Shown here one piece after another: positions 18,281 to 27,895 of a DNA stretch of 33,683 nt. Every line of letters begins with the position of its first letter. Position 1 is the stretch's first letter. The stretch spans positions 1-33,683 of the forward strand of contig JAQUOA010000004.1 in NCBI GenBank assembly GCA_028749215.1, given 5' to 3'. The DNA comes from Bacteroidota bacterium. GTDB taxonomy: Bacteria > Bacteroidota > Ignavibacteria > UBA10030 > UBA8401. A model generated the notes under the pieces. The model searched no databases and was not told the DNA's origin. It saw only the letters and a program-made list of their open reading frames with translations. The translations under genes and the position numbers were made by a program.

Positions 18281-19411
18281 CTAATTTTTACTTTTCTCCA
18301 TCAGCTTCACAAACTTTGAGAATAGATAATCGCTGTCGTGCGGACCGGGAGACGCTTCGGGATGGTACTGAACACAAAAAAGTGGATGCTTCTTGTGCTG
18401 GAATCCTTCCACCGTCTGGTCGTTCAGATTAATGTGCGTCAACTCTACTTGCGATTCATCCATCGATTTCCAATCAACAGCAAAACCGTGGTTCTGTGAT
18501 GTGATCTCAATTTCGCTGTTGTGCAGATTTTTTACCGGATGGTTGGCTCCGCGGTGTCCGAATTTTAATTTATACGTCTTTCCTCCAAGTGCGAGTGCAA
18601 GCAATTGGTGTCCGAGACATATACCGAACATCGGTTTCTTGCCGATTAACTTTTTTAAATTCAAAATCGCATACTTCACTGCATCGGGGTCGCCGGGACC
18701 ATTGGAAAGAAATATTCCGTCAGGATTCATTGCCAATACTTGCTCTGCCGTTGTGCTTGCCGGAACAACCGTCAAATCACATCCATAGCTTGTCAAACGG
18801 CGGAGAATATTTTGCTTCACGCCGTAATCATACACCACCACTTTAAATCGGGCATCTTTTTGTTCACCGTGTCTTGTGGCAAGCGCGTAGTTCGTCGTAT
18901 CAACGTCGCTCCATTTATATTCTTTTTCCGTCGTTACTTTTTTTGCAAGATCAAGCCCCGTCATTTCAAGAGACGCTTTCGCCTTTGCAACAAGCGATGC
19001 ATCGTTAAGATCTTTTGTAGAAATAATTCCGCGCATTGCACCTTGGTCGCGTAAGATCTTTGTGAGCATGCGTGTATCAATTCCTTGAATTGCCAGAATG
19101 TTGTACTTCTTCAGCCAGTCTCCCAGTGATGAATGGGCTCGCCAATTGCTGTAAAAATCAAAATATTCTTTTACAATAAATCCGCTGACCTGCGGCTTTA
19201 CTGATTCGAGATCTTCCAGATTCACACCGTAGTTACCAATCAACGGGTAGGTCATTGTCACAATCTGTCCGGCGTAGGATGGGTCGGTGAGAATTTCCTG
19301 GTATCCTGTGATGCTGGTGTTAAAGCAGACTTCTCCGGTCACTTCGCCTTCGGCGCCAAAATGTTCACCGGTAAATACTGTTCCATTTTCTAATGCAAGC
19401 TTTGCTATCAT
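18281..19411 (-). CDS. carA: Carbamoyl-phosphate synthase small subunit
   Basis: 376 aa; [33 protein letters not shown], glutamine amidotransferase [49 protein letters not shown]. Confidence 0.97.
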   Translation of the reverse strand: MIAKLALENGTVFTGEHFGAEGEVTGEVCFNTSITGYQEILTDPSYAGQIVTMTYPLIGNYGVNLEDLESVKPQVSGFIVKEYFDFYSNWRAHSSLGDWLKKYNILAIQGIDTRMLTKILRDQGAMRGIISTKDLNDASLVAKAKASLEMTGLDLAKKVTTEKEYKWSDVDTTNYALATRHGEQKDARFKVVVYDYGVKQNILRRLTSYGCDLTVVPASTTAEQVLAMNPDGIFLSNGPGDPDAVKYAILNLKKLIGKKPMFGICLGHQLLALALGGKTYKLKFGHRGANHPVKNLHNSEIEITSQNHGFAVDWKSMDESQVELTHINLNDQTVEGFQHKKHPLFCVQYHPEASPGPHDSDYLFSKFVKLMEKSKN

Positions 19412-19463
19412 AGATCCGTTCGAACGTTATCACGAGAAGCGAAGCGGCGAAATAACTTTCTGA

Positions 19464-19488
19464 TGATTTCGTCGTCCCGATGAAATCA
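19464..19488. repeat. Short palindromic element in the carA/dapB intergenic region
   Basis: TGATTTC-G-TCG-TCC-CGA-T-GAAATCA near-perfect hairpin. Confidence 0.5.
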
Positions 19489-19568
19489 GGACCCGTCATA
19501 ACGCGATGATTGAAAAACTCTTCGCTGAATTAAAAATACGAAATTTTTTCCACTTGAAGAAATATTTC

Positions 19569-19597
19569 TTGACTACTATCTGCCAAATGTGTTTATT
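19569..19597 (+). promoter_or_regulatory. Predicted promoter of the lysine riboswitch-dap operon
   Basis: TTGACT (19569-19574), 17-nt spacer, TTTATT (19592-19597); predicted +1 falls at the 5' edge of riboswitch P1. Confidence 0.5.
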
Positions 19598-19604
19598 TAA
19601 TGTA

Positions 19605-19788
19605 GTCTTAGAGGAGCGGTACACACAAGTATGCATGTCGAGAATGAACGATTCGATGACACGTGCAGAAAAGGTCGAGCAGTAAGTACCGCCGAACGAT
19701 TGTCCTGAGTTTCCATCACAATCGTGGGCTGCAAGATGAATAATCTGCAGACTGTCACTCCGCGATAGCGGAGCGAAGCGCTAACGAC
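19605..19788 (+). ncRNA. Lysine riboswitch (L-box) aptamer
   Basis: Conserved blocks AGAGG.GCG, AAGTATGC, GAGAATGA, AAAAGG, CGCCGAA, GGGCTGC, GACTGTCA, GAAGCGCTA; helices P1 GTCTTAG/CTAA(C)GAC, GCGGTAC/GTACCGC, ACGATTGT/ACAATCGT, CTCCGC-GATA-GCGGAG; located upstream of dapB. Confidence 0.9.
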
Positions 19789-19837
19789 AATCTGCACATG
19801 ATCATTTGTTCCGTTTTTCAGACGGTTCATATCATAG

Positions 19838-19874
19838 AAAAGTAGAGAGTCCGAAGCGATCCTCTACTTTTTTC
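19838..19874 (+). terminator. Riboswitch expression-platform terminator
   Basis: AAAAGTAGAG...CTCTACTTTTTT between the L-box aptamer and the dapB start codon. Confidence 0.85.
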
Positions 19875-19890
19875 GTTTTAAAGGAATGAT

Positions 19891-20640
19891 ATGAACATTG
19901 CACTGATCGGATACGGCAAAATGGGGCGGGAAATAGAGCAGATTTCTATTGAACGCGGGCATTCCATTGCGGCAAAATTTGATATTGATTCGCCCCTTCC
20001 TTCTGCCGATTTATCCATGTATACATCAACCAAGATTGATTGTTGTATTGATTTTAGCACAGCCAGCGTTGTAACGACAAACGTCGGTATTCTTGCTCAG
20101 CGCAAAATTCCGATTGTGATTGGAACGACCGGCTGGAATGATCAACTTAGCCAAGTGAAAGAAACTATTGCCCGTCATAACGGCTCGCTGATTTACGGGA
20201 GCAATTTTTCCGTCGGCGCTCATGTCTTTTTTAAGCTTGCTGAATTGGCCGCTGAATTATTGAATAATCATTCGCAATACGATGCGGCCGTTCATGAAAT
20301 TCATCATACAATGAAAAAAGATGCGCCGAGCGGAACGGCGTTGACCATTGCTCAAAAAATTCTTTCACGCATGAAACGGAAAACGCGCGTGAAACTGCCG
20401 ACGGAAACTTCTCTCATTCAACCGAACGATTTGCTTGTTTCAAGTTCGCGTGTCGGAACGGTATTCGGAACCCATTCCGTTCTCTTCAACTCACTGGCAG
20501 ATGATATTGAACTTACACATCGTGCACACAATCGCAAAGGCTTTGCGCTCGGCGCTGTGTTGGCGGCAGAATGGATCCAAGGAAAAAAAGGGGTCTTCAC
20601 CGTCGAAGATATGATTTTTGAAAATAAACATTCATTATAA
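19891..20640 (+). CDS. dapB: 4-hydroxy-tetrahydrodipicolinate reductase
   Basis: 249 aa; GYGKMG Rossmann motif, IGTTGW, EIHHTMKKDAPSGTAL signature. Confidence 0.97.
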   Translation: MNIALIGYGKMGREIEQISIERGHSIAAKFDIDSPLPSADLSMYTSTKIDCCIDFSTASVVTTNVGILAQRKIPIVIGTTGWNDQLSQVKETIARHNGSLIYGSNFSVGAHVFFKLAELAAELLNNHSQYDAAVHEIHHTMKKDAPSGTALTIAQKILSRMKRKTRVKLPTETSLIQPNDLLVSSSRVGTVFGTHSVLFNSLADDIELTHRAHNRKGFALGAVLAAEWIQGKKGVFTVEDMIFENKHSL

Positions 20641-20657
20641 TTTAAAGGGGTATTACC

Positions 20658-21563
20658 ATGTCATCACAATTTACATTTCGAGGTGTTGCAACAGCGCTTG
20701 TCACACCAATGCTGCCCAACGGCGACGTTGACGAGCAGGCGTTGCGCCGCTTAGTAGAATTTCAAATCGAGAACGGCATCAACGGGCTCGTTCCGGTCGG
20801 CACGACAGGCGAAAGCGCCACTCTTTCCCATCCTGAACATCATCATGTTATGGATGTTGTTACCGCGCAGGCCAACGGACGCGTGCCGCTCATCGTCGGC
20901 GCCGGAAGTAATTCTACGCGCGAAGCAATTTCCTTAACGCAGCACGCACGTGCCATCGGTGCAAGCGCCGCCCTTTCCGTTGCACCGTACTACAACAAAC
21001 CGACGCAGCAGGGATTTTTTGAACATTACAAAGCTATTACTGAAGCGGTTGATATTCCAGTGTTTGTTTACAATGTTCCGGGACGAACTGGCAGCAACAT
21101 CAATGCTGAAACAACATTGAGACTTGCAGAGCTTCCCGGCATCGCGGGCATTAAAGAAGCATCGGGAAATATTCCGCAGGTGATGGAAATTCTTCGACAT
21201 CGCCCAAATAATTTTGTGGTACTCTCCGGTGACGATGCGTTGACATTCCCGATGATGGCACTCGGAGGCGACGGCGTTATTTCGGTTGTATCGAATGAAG
21301 TTCCAGCGCCGTTTTCGCAAATGGTGAAGTTGTGCTTAGAAGGAAAATTTCTTGAAGCCCGCGCAATCCACAACCGATTGCTTGCCTTGATGAACATCAA
21401 TTTCATCGAGTCGAATCCTATCCCTGTAAAATCGGCACTGGCTATGATGGGAATGATCAACGAAGTATTTCGATTGCCGCTTACTCGAATGTCAATGGAC
21501 AATCGGATAAAATTGCGTAGAGTGTTGGAAGAACTTTCATTATTGGAGCAATCTGTTAAATGA
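20658..21563 (+). CDS. dapA: 4-hydroxy-tetrahydrodipicolinate synthase
   Basis: 301 aa; [31 protein letters not shown] catalytic Lys region. Confidence 0.97.
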   Translation: MSSQFTFRGVATALVTPMLPNGDVDEQALRRLVEFQIENGINGLVPVGTTGESATLSHPEHHHVMDVVTAQANGRVPLIVGAGSNSTREAISLTQHARAIGASAALSVAPYYNKPTQQGFFEHYKAITEAVDIPVFVYNVPGRTGSNINAETTLRLAELPGIAGIKEASGNIPQVMEILRHRPNNFVVLSGDDALTFPMMALGGDGVISVVSNEVPAPFSQMVKLCLEGKFLEARAIHNRLLALMNINFIESNPIPVKSALAMMGMINEVFRLPLTRMSMDNRIKLRRVLEELSLLEQSVK

Positions 21564-22393
21564 AGAAGAATTTGCAGGAGCAAATACTCGATGCTTACTC
21601 TGGAACGAAGCCATTATCATCGCAAACAGAAAAAGTGTTCGCGCAATTTCTCACTCAGCTTGACGAAGGGAAAATTCGTTCCGCTGAAAAATTCGACGGA
21701 GAGTGGCGCGTGCATGAATGGGTCAAGAAAGGAATTTTGCTCGGATTCCGATTAGGAAAACTGAAAGAGATTCCAAAATCGGCGCCGTTTCAATATTTTG
21801 ATAAACACACATTCCCTGTTAAAAAATTTTCAAAAAAAAATAATGTGCGAATCGTTCCCGGCGGTACCTCTGTCAGAAAAGGGGCATATGTTGCTCACTC
21901 CGTTATCATCATGCCACCGGCATACATTAATGTCGGAACGTATATTGATGAAGGAACTTTGGTGGACTCACATGCACTTGTCGGTTCATGTGCGCAGATT
22001 GGGAAGCGGGTGCATCTCAGCGCGGCGGCACAAATCGGCGGTGTGCTTGAGCCTGTCGGCGCATTGCCGGTGATCATTGAAGATGATGTGTTGATTGGAG
22101 GTAATTGTGGTATTTACGAAGGAACTATTATCAGCCGGCGGGCTGTCATCGCAAGCGGTGTCGTGATTACGGCATCAACGCCAATTTATGACAGTGTAAA
22201 CGGACGCGTTATTACGCGCAATTCTTCCGGATCATTGGTGGTGCCGGAAAACGCCGTTGTCGTTGCCGGTTCACGCAGTATCGATTCTGAGTTTGGGAAA
22301 AAATTCGGACTGGGAATATACTCCCCGATCATTATTAAATATCGTGATGAAAAAACCGATGCGAGAACGGCGCTAGAAGAAAGCCTGCGGTAA
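21560..22393 (+). CDS. dapD: 2,3,4,5-tetrahydropyridine-2,6-dicarboxylate N-succinyltransferase
   Basis: 277 aa; left-handed beta-helix hexapeptides, [43 protein letters not shown]; overlaps the dapA stop by 4 nt. Confidence 0.95.
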   Translation: MKKNLQEQILDAYSGTKPLSSQTEKVFAQFLTQLDEGKIRSAEKFDGEWRVHEWVKKGILLGFRLGKLKEIPKSAPFQYFDKHTFPVKKFSKKNNVRIVPGGTSVRKGAYVAHSVIIMPPAYINVGTYIDEGTLVDSHALVGSCAQIGKRVHLSAAAQIGGVLEPVGALPVIIEDDVLIGGNCGIYEGTIISRRAVIASGVVITASTPIYDSVNGRVITRNSSGSLVVPENAVVVAGSRSIDSEFGKKFGLGIYSPIIIKYRDEKTDARTALEESLR

Positions 22394-22396
22394 ATT

Positions 22397-23767
22397 CTAC
22401 TCTTCTTTAAGATTGTACTGCTGGATTTTTGTGTAGAGGGTTTTTAAACTGATGTCTAAAATTTTAGCGGCAAGATTTTTGTTCCACTTCGTATTGCCCA
22501 GAACTCCGGTGATATGTTCTTTTTCCAATTCGTGAAGAGTAATTGATGTGCCGACTATTCCATTTCCTGACATCCCTGCGGTACCGGTAAGATGCTGCGG
22601 CAACGCAAGATCCTTCTTGTAGATTATTTCTTCGTTCGATAAGATTAACGCACGTTCCAACACATTTTCCAACTCGCGGATGTTTCCGGGCCAATTATAG
22701 TCCATCAACGCCTGCAGCGCATCGGGGTGAAGCTGCTTCTTCTCTCGTGTTTTATTTTTTCGTTCAAGAATGCTTTGTGCAAGGAGAGGAATATCATCCT
22801 TCCGCTGAAGCAGCGAGGGCAGGCGAAGCGTAATCACGTTCAACCGATATAGCAAATCCTCTCTGAACCGTCCGGCTTTTACTTCTTCAAGTATATTTTT
22901 ATTGGTAGCGGAGATAAGACGAATATCGGAATGCAGGTTTTTATTTCCTCCAACACGCCGGTATTCACCGGTTTGTATGAACCGCAGAAGCTTCGGCTGG
23001 AAGACTTGGCTGACATCTCCAATTTCATCCAGAAACAATGTACCACCGTTGGCAATTTCAACCAATCCCTGCCGCATCGCTTGAGCATCGGTGAACGCTC
23101 CTTTTTCGTGCCCGAACAATTCGCTTTCAATCAGGGTATCGGGAATGGAGGAACAATTCAATGCAACGAATGGTTTGTCGACACGGGGTGAGTTTTGATG
23201 CAAAAATGTAGCGAACAATTCTTTCCCCGTCCCGCTGCCTCCTTCAATCAGAACGGTCGAATCGGTCGGCGCTACTTTGTTTGCGAGCTGAAGTACTTTT
23301 TCAAATTCAACACTTTGACCGACAAGATGTGATGATTCAGCTAAGCGTGAAAGCTCGCTCTTCATCACTTTATTTTCAATTACCAGCGACCGTTGCTCCA
23401 GCGCACGGTCGAGCAGTGACAGCAGCTCATCAACCGAGTACGGTTTTGTCAGATAGTGGAATGCGCCGTTCTTCATACAGTCAACGGCGATGCGCACATC
23501 ATTAACGCCGGTAAGCATGATCACTTGAGTATCAATGTAGTGCTCTCTGATGAATTTGAGAACTTCAATTCCATCAACATGAGGCATGCGTACATCAAGA
23601 AGAGCGAGATCGAAGGATTGTTCTTGCAGTGAATTAATTGCAGCCGCCCCGTCTACCGCTGTAACAACCGTATGCCCTTCCTCTTTCAAAATATTCTCTA
23701 CTGCTCCACGGAAATCAGCTTCGTCGTCAGCAATTAAAATTTTTGCAGTCGTTTTTTTCTTAGCCAT
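22397..23767 (-). CDS. Sigma54-dependent response regulator (NtrC family)
   Basis: 456 aa; receiver (IADDEADFRG, LALLDVRMP, TKPYS), AAA+ (GGSGTGKE, GAFTDA loop, GGTLFLDEIGDVS), Fis-type HTH LAAKILDISLKTLYTKIQQYNL. Confidence 0.96.
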   Translation of the reverse strand: MAKKKTTAKILIADDEADFRGAVENILKEEGHTVVTAVDGAAAINSLQEQSFDLALLDVRMPHVDGIEVLKFIREHYIDTQVIMLTGVNDVRIAVDCMKNGAFHYLTKPYSVDELLSLLDRALEQRSLVIENKVMKSELSRLAESSHLVGQSVEFEKVLQLANKVAPTDSTVLIEGGSGTGKELFATFLHQNSPRVDKPFVALNCSSIPDTLIESELFGHEKGAFTDAQAMRQGLVEIANGGTLFLDEIGDVSQVFQPKLLRFIQTGEYRRVGGNKNLHSDIRLISATNKNILEEVKAGRFREDLLYRLNVITLRLPSLLQRKDDIPLLAQSILERKNKTREKKQLHPDALQALMDYNWPGNIRELENVLERALILSNEEIIYKKDLALPQHLTGTAGMSGNGIVGTSITLHELEKEHITGVLGNTKWNKNLAAKILDISLKTLYTKIQQYNLKEE

Positions 23768-23975
23768 AACTCTCCCGCAAAATATAGCTTTTTATGTCGT
23801 TACCTGCAACCTGAGCCCTTTTACTACTGGAAAGAATTTCATATTTTACAGGCGTATAATTCACCTAAAATCACCCTGGATAATGCTGCTCATCATTGTT
23901 ACCGTAAGTATCAAACTACTTCTCCAACAATAGTATTTCTCCGGCATATTTTTTTCTCTATCGAATAGACATTCT

Positions 23976-24950
23976 ATGCACATACATTTCTCCAGAATGG
24001 TGCTTCTTGTTCTTAGTCCTTTTCTTTTAGCGCAGCAAAAGCCTGCGTTCACCATTGAAGCCCACATCAACAATGTTATCAGTCTGGCGTTGAGTTCTGA
24101 CGGAAACACTTTAGCGAGTACCGGCAAAGATATCGACGTGTTCACCGTAAAATTATGGAGCGTATCTACGGGCGAGTTGATTAAAACAATGGCTGAACGA
24201 AAACAGATGGTTCAAAATATTGCTTTCAGCAGCGATGGTAAAATGCTCGCCGTCTGCGAGATGGATAATACTGTTAAACTGCTGCAAGTTGGCAACGGCG
24301 CTACGCGCATGACAATTAAGGAGCAATCTTTGCCATTATGTGTTGCGTTTAGCCCGAACGAAAAATATCTTGCTACCGGCAATGACAACAATAGTATTAA
24401 TATTTGGGATGCGGCGAATGGAAAACTTGTGAAATCACTGAAAGGACATACCGACAAAATACGATGCATTAAGTTTAGTCCGAACAGTGAAATACTTGCA
24501 AGCGCAAGTTTTGATAAAACTATTATACTCTGGAACGTGCAGACAGGATTGCAGCTACGAACCTTATCCGGACATACAAGCGCAGTGCTGGGGTTGGCGT
24601 TCAGTGATGACGGGTATATCTTAGCCTCTGCAAGCAAGGATAACACCGTGAAGACGTGGAGGGTGAGCACCGGTCAATTGAGACAAACTTTCGCATCACA
24701 TTCAGCGCCGGTCGCCTCAGTTGTATTCTCTCCGGACGGTAAAGAAATATTGTCAGGAAGCTGGGATACAACAATCTTAATCTGGAATGCCGTTACCGCT
24801 GAATTGCTTAAAGTGATTCCAGCCCACGAACAGCCCGTGACAGCTCTTGTGATGTCCTCAGACGGGAGCATGTTTGCCAGCGGCAGCAGAAATGGCACAA
24901 TCAAGATTTGGAAGACTAAAAGTTTTCCGGAATTATCTAAAACACCGTAA
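23976..24950 (+). CDS. Exported WD40-repeat beta-propeller protein
   Basis: 324 aa; hydrophobic signal peptide MVLLVLSPFLLAQQ then seven WD-type blades (e.g. VAFSPNEKYLATGNDNNSINIWDAANGKLVKSLKGH). Confidence 0.9.
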   Translation: MHIHFSRMVLLVLSPFLLAQQKPAFTIEAHINNVISLALSSDGNTLASTGKDIDVFTVKLWSVSTGELIKTMAERKQMVQNIAFSSDGKMLAVCEMDNTVKLLQVGNGATRMTIKEQSLPLCVAFSPNEKYLATGNDNNSINIWDAANGKLVKSLKGHTDKIRCIKFSPNSEILASASFDKTIILWNVQTGLQLRTLSGHTSAVLGLAFSDDGYILASASKDNTVKTWRVSTGQLRQTFASHSAPVASVVFSPDGKEILSGSWDTTILIWNAVTAELLKVIPAHEQPVTALVMSSDGSMFASGSRNGTIKIWKTKSFPELSKTP

Positions 24951-25019
24951 AAAAATTCGCGATGGCGATTCAATTCTTCAGCGATAATCATTAACTGTTA
25001 AATTTCTTTTATAAAAGGA

Positions 25020-25358
25020 ATGCATGGTATGATGACAGTAATCCTGTTAACGGCATCAAATATATTTATGACATTCGCCTGGTACGGCCACCTTCGATAC
25101 AAAGATGTCGCACTATGGAAAGTTATTTTGATCAGCTGGGGAATTGCTTTTGCGGAATACTGCTTAATGATTCCTGCCAATAGAATCGGCTATGGACAAT
25201 TTACTGCCGCACAATTAAAAACAATTCAAGAAATTATCACCTTAATTATTTTTTCCTTCTTCTCCGTTTTTTATTTAAAAGAAGAGTTTCGCTGGAATTA
25301 CGCCGTTGGATTTATGTTGATCATTGCGGCGGCATTCTTCATCTTCAAAAAGTGGTGA
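25020..25358 (+). CDS. DUF486/DMT-family small membrane protein
   Basis: 112 aa; ASNIFMTFAWYGHLRYK..ISWGIAFAEYCLMIPANRIGYGQFTAAQLKTIQEIITLIIFSFFSVFYLKE, four TM segments. Confidence 0.88.
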   Translation: MHGMMTVILLTASNIFMTFAWYGHLRYKDVALWKVILISWGIAFAEYCLMIPANRIGYGQFTAAQLKTIQEIITLIIFSFFSVFYLKEEFRWNYAVGFMLIIAAAFFIFKKW

Positions 25359-25459
25359 ATATAATATTACCATTGAAAACTAAACGAGGTGTCTTTTCAA
25401 ATTTTCTTTACGTAAGGTAGGGCTAGAAAATATCACATCAACAAAATTCAAGGAGTGTT

Positions 25460-25831
25460 ATGAGAAAACTTGTATTTCTTTTATTTGTCTGTATGAACCT
25501 AATTGCACAACAAAAGCAACTTGAAAATCAGAGATTTGTAGTAATGGAAATTGAAAAATTTCTTGGCAATCATCTAGAAAATAAAACCGTTGAAAATGAA
25601 GATGGCTCTAAAACCCACATCAATTCAAGTGTTGCGGGAAACCTTAAAAATATTTTATTGCTTGATACAAAAACCGGTAAAACATGGTGTCTTATGTACG
25701 ATCTAAAAAATATATACAAAGATAGTTCTGGTGTTACCCAGCAAATTCCTGAATTTTATTGGGGTTATTTGAATTATGTCAATAACCCAAAAGATCTTTT
25801 AAAACCGGAACAACCAACAGAACCAAAATAG
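25460..25831 (+). CDS. Hypothetical exported protein
   Basis: 123 aa; signal peptide MRKLVFLLFVCMNLIAQQ; LLLDTKTGKTWCLMYD..EFYWGYLNY; SD AAGGAG upstream. Confidence 0.7.
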   Translation: MRKLVFLLFVCMNLIAQQKQLENQRFVVMEIEKFLGNHLENKTVENEDGSKTHINSSVAGNLKNILLLDTKTGKTWCLMYDLKNIYKDSSGVTQQIPEFYWGYLNYVNNPKDLLKPEQPTEPK

Positions 25832-25960
25832 TTTTTTCAAATTTTAGGAAGTTGTCATGGTAGATTGATATATAAACAACTAATTAGAAAGTTTCCTAAT
25901 CAATAAAATAGCGCAGTATAAAATTACGCTATATGCACTGATAGCACTTAAATCTTCCCC

Positions 25961-26803
25961 ATGAAAAATCTCACTGGACTTTTTAATACTTGGAGTGGTC
26001 TCGCTGTTGTTTTTGGTATTTTTGCTTCTATAACTCATGGAGTATTTTTCTATGTTTTTATTTTCCTTGCTGGATTGTTTGCGCTGATCGCTTTACATTT
26101 TGAATTTATTGAGCAATTTGGCAAACGATTTAAATATGTTTCTGCAATATTGGGTATCGTTATGTTTTCTTCATTTGTCTACGATAATTATCAAAAGAAT
26201 GAAACCCAAACAGCACAAATTACATACTTAACAGACTCAATTCGTAATTTGCATGACACAATAAACCACTACAAATACTTATTTGCAGTTGCTGAAACTT
26301 CAAAAACAAATGCAATTCAAAAATCTGAGCTTGTGCAAAAATACATGTCGGTTACAAATGAACCTTCAATAAGAATATCTTCCGTAACACCAATATTTCA
26401 AATCAATAAACCTGCAACAATAATGATTGAGTTTGAAAATAATGGTGGTTCATCTGCAAAACCGCTTATAGTATTTAGTTCATGTATAGCAGATACAATA
26501 TCTACAAAAAGAACAGAATTCACTTTATTTAACGAGACCAAACAAGTTTATCCAGATTTCGTTAAGGGTGAACAAAGAAGCATAATATTTACGGTTTTCA
26601 ATAATTTAACGGGGGATACACTAAGAAAAATAAATAATGATAGTATTTTAATATACGCTTACGGTAGATTTTCTTTCCCAGATTTGTCCTCAAAAATGAA
26701 AACGATTGATTTCTGTTTTTTTTATGATAACAATGTAAAATCAATGCAAGATATTTTTCCACGTAAATTCATATATGAAAAAACAAACCACAAAAAAAAC
26801 TAA
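25961..26803 (+). CDS. Hypothetical membrane-anchored protein
   Basis: 280 aa; N-terminal hydrophobic helices, short coiled-coil-like linker, beta-rich C-terminal domain (SSVTPIFQINKPATIMIEFENNGGSSAKPLIVF). No clear SD. Confidence 0.65.
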   Translation: MKNLTGLFNTWSGLAVVFGIFASITHGVFFYVFIFLAGLFALIALHFEFIEQFGKRFKYVSAILGIVMFSSFVYDNYQKNETQTAQITYLTDSIRNLHDTINHYKYLFAVAETSKTNAIQKSELVQKYMSVTNEPSIRISSVTPIFQINKPATIMIEFENNGGSSAKPLIVFSSCIADTISTKRTEFTLFNETKQVYPDFVKGEQRSIIFTVFNNLTGDTLRKINNDSILIYAYGRFSFPDLSSKMKTIDFCFFYDNNVKSMQDIFPRKFIYEKTNHKKN

Positions 26804-27098
26804 TAGAAAACCCTTTTAAGACATCGATAACATTTCGTCTTAAAAAATAGTAGTGATAATTGTAAAGATTCTCCTTTTTCTTTTCTGAATTTTTATTAAC
26901 CTGTAAAAAATTCTTTCTTTTTGCTTTGTAGGTCTTTGTAGCATTCCTACCGATTGCACTCCGCTGTTTACCGAAATCCGTATAACATTTTCCTGCAAAC
27001 GCAGTATGTTTGTATGAACAAATTTGCACACCTCTTATACCTCTAAATATAAACTATAGCATAAGGTGTTCAGTGTCATAAAAAAGGATTTTTTTGTC

Positions 27099-27127
27099 TT
27101 GCAAAGAGATAAAATCGTTAGTATATT
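27099..27127 (+). promoter_or_regulatory. Sigma70-like promoter of the tetR-RND operon
   Basis: TTGCAA (27099-27104), 17-nt spacer, TATATT (27122-27127); -10 overlaps operator 1. Confidence 0.65.
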
Positions 27128-27157
27128 GGAAACTATAGAAACCAAATAGGTTTCCTA
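27126..27157. promoter_or_regulatory. Predicted TetR operator 1
   Basis: TTGGAAACT-ATAGAAACCAAATA-GGTTTCCTA, imperfect palindrome. Confidence 0.7.
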
Positions 27158-27209
27158 AAATATAATTCAAATTCATCCGTCTACTGGATTATAGAGATTT
27201 ATTGAAACA

Positions 27210-27241
27210 TTGGAAACTATAAATACGTAATAAGTTTCCAA
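27210..27241. promoter_or_regulatory. Predicted TetR operator 2
   Basis: TTGGAAACT-ATAAATACGTAATA-AGTTTCCAA, palindromic arms TTGGAAACT/AGTTTCCAA; same size as operator 1. Confidence 0.75.
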
Positions 27242-27262
27242 TAACACAAAAAGGGGTGTGTA

Positions 27263-27895
27263 ATGTCCGATTTAGAGTTGAGAGAACGAATTCTGGAAGC
27301 AGCCAGAGCATATTTTTTCACAAATGGTTTTAGCAAATCAACGATGGAAGAGTTCGCCCAAAGCATGGGGATGAGCAAGAAAACTATTTACAAATTCTTT
27401 CCCAGCAAAGACGACCTGATTAAAGAAATTACGCGGGACAAACTTAAAACTATTCATGCTGGATGTCTTCAATGGCATCAAAATACATCGATGGATTTTC
27501 TTGAACGTCTTCGCTGTATCACCGGACATCTTTCTGATGAGATGCGTTCAATGAAGCCGCAGTTTTATGTCGATCTGCAAAAAACGATGCCCGATTTGTG
27601 GAAAGAAGTTGATGAATATCGTACCGACCGGGTCCATAAAGAATTTGCCGGCTTGGTCCGTGAAGGAGTTGAGATAGGGGTTTTTCGAAAGGACATTAAC
27701 GTTGAAGTTCTTGTTCTGATGTATGCCAATGCAATGCAATCTATCGTGAATCCCGATGCGTTATCGAAATTGCCTTTGAATGCGTCGCAAGCCTACGATG
27801 CAATTATTGCAATTATTTTCGGAGGAGTTTTTACGCCCAAAGCAAAAGAAAAATATCACCAAAACGAAACAGTGACCACGGAGGAAAAGAAATAA
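27263..27895 (+). CDS. TetR/AcrR-family transcriptional regulator
   Basis: 210 aa; N-terminal HTH RERILEAARAYFFTNGFSKSTMEEFAQSMGMSKKTIYKFFPSKDDLI. Confidence 0.95.
   Translation: MSDLELRERILEAARAYFFTNGFSKSTMEEFAQSMGMSKKTIYKFFPSKDDLIKEITRDKLKTIHAGCLQWHQNTSMDFLERLRCITGHLSDEMRSMKPQFYVDLQKTMPDLWKEVDEYRTDRVHKEFAGLVREGVEIGVFRKDINVEVLVLMYANAMQSIVNPDALSKLPLNASQAYDAIIAIIFGGVFTPKAKEKYHQNETVTTEEKK

Noticed and set aside
19597-19830. 77-aa minus-strand ORF
   Set aside because: Covers the lysine riboswitch in antisense; no coding evidence.
26769-27031. Overlapping minus-strand ORFs (86 and 63 aa) before tetR
   Set aside because: AT-rich, Lys/Ile-rich translations, no SD or family match; likely noncoding.
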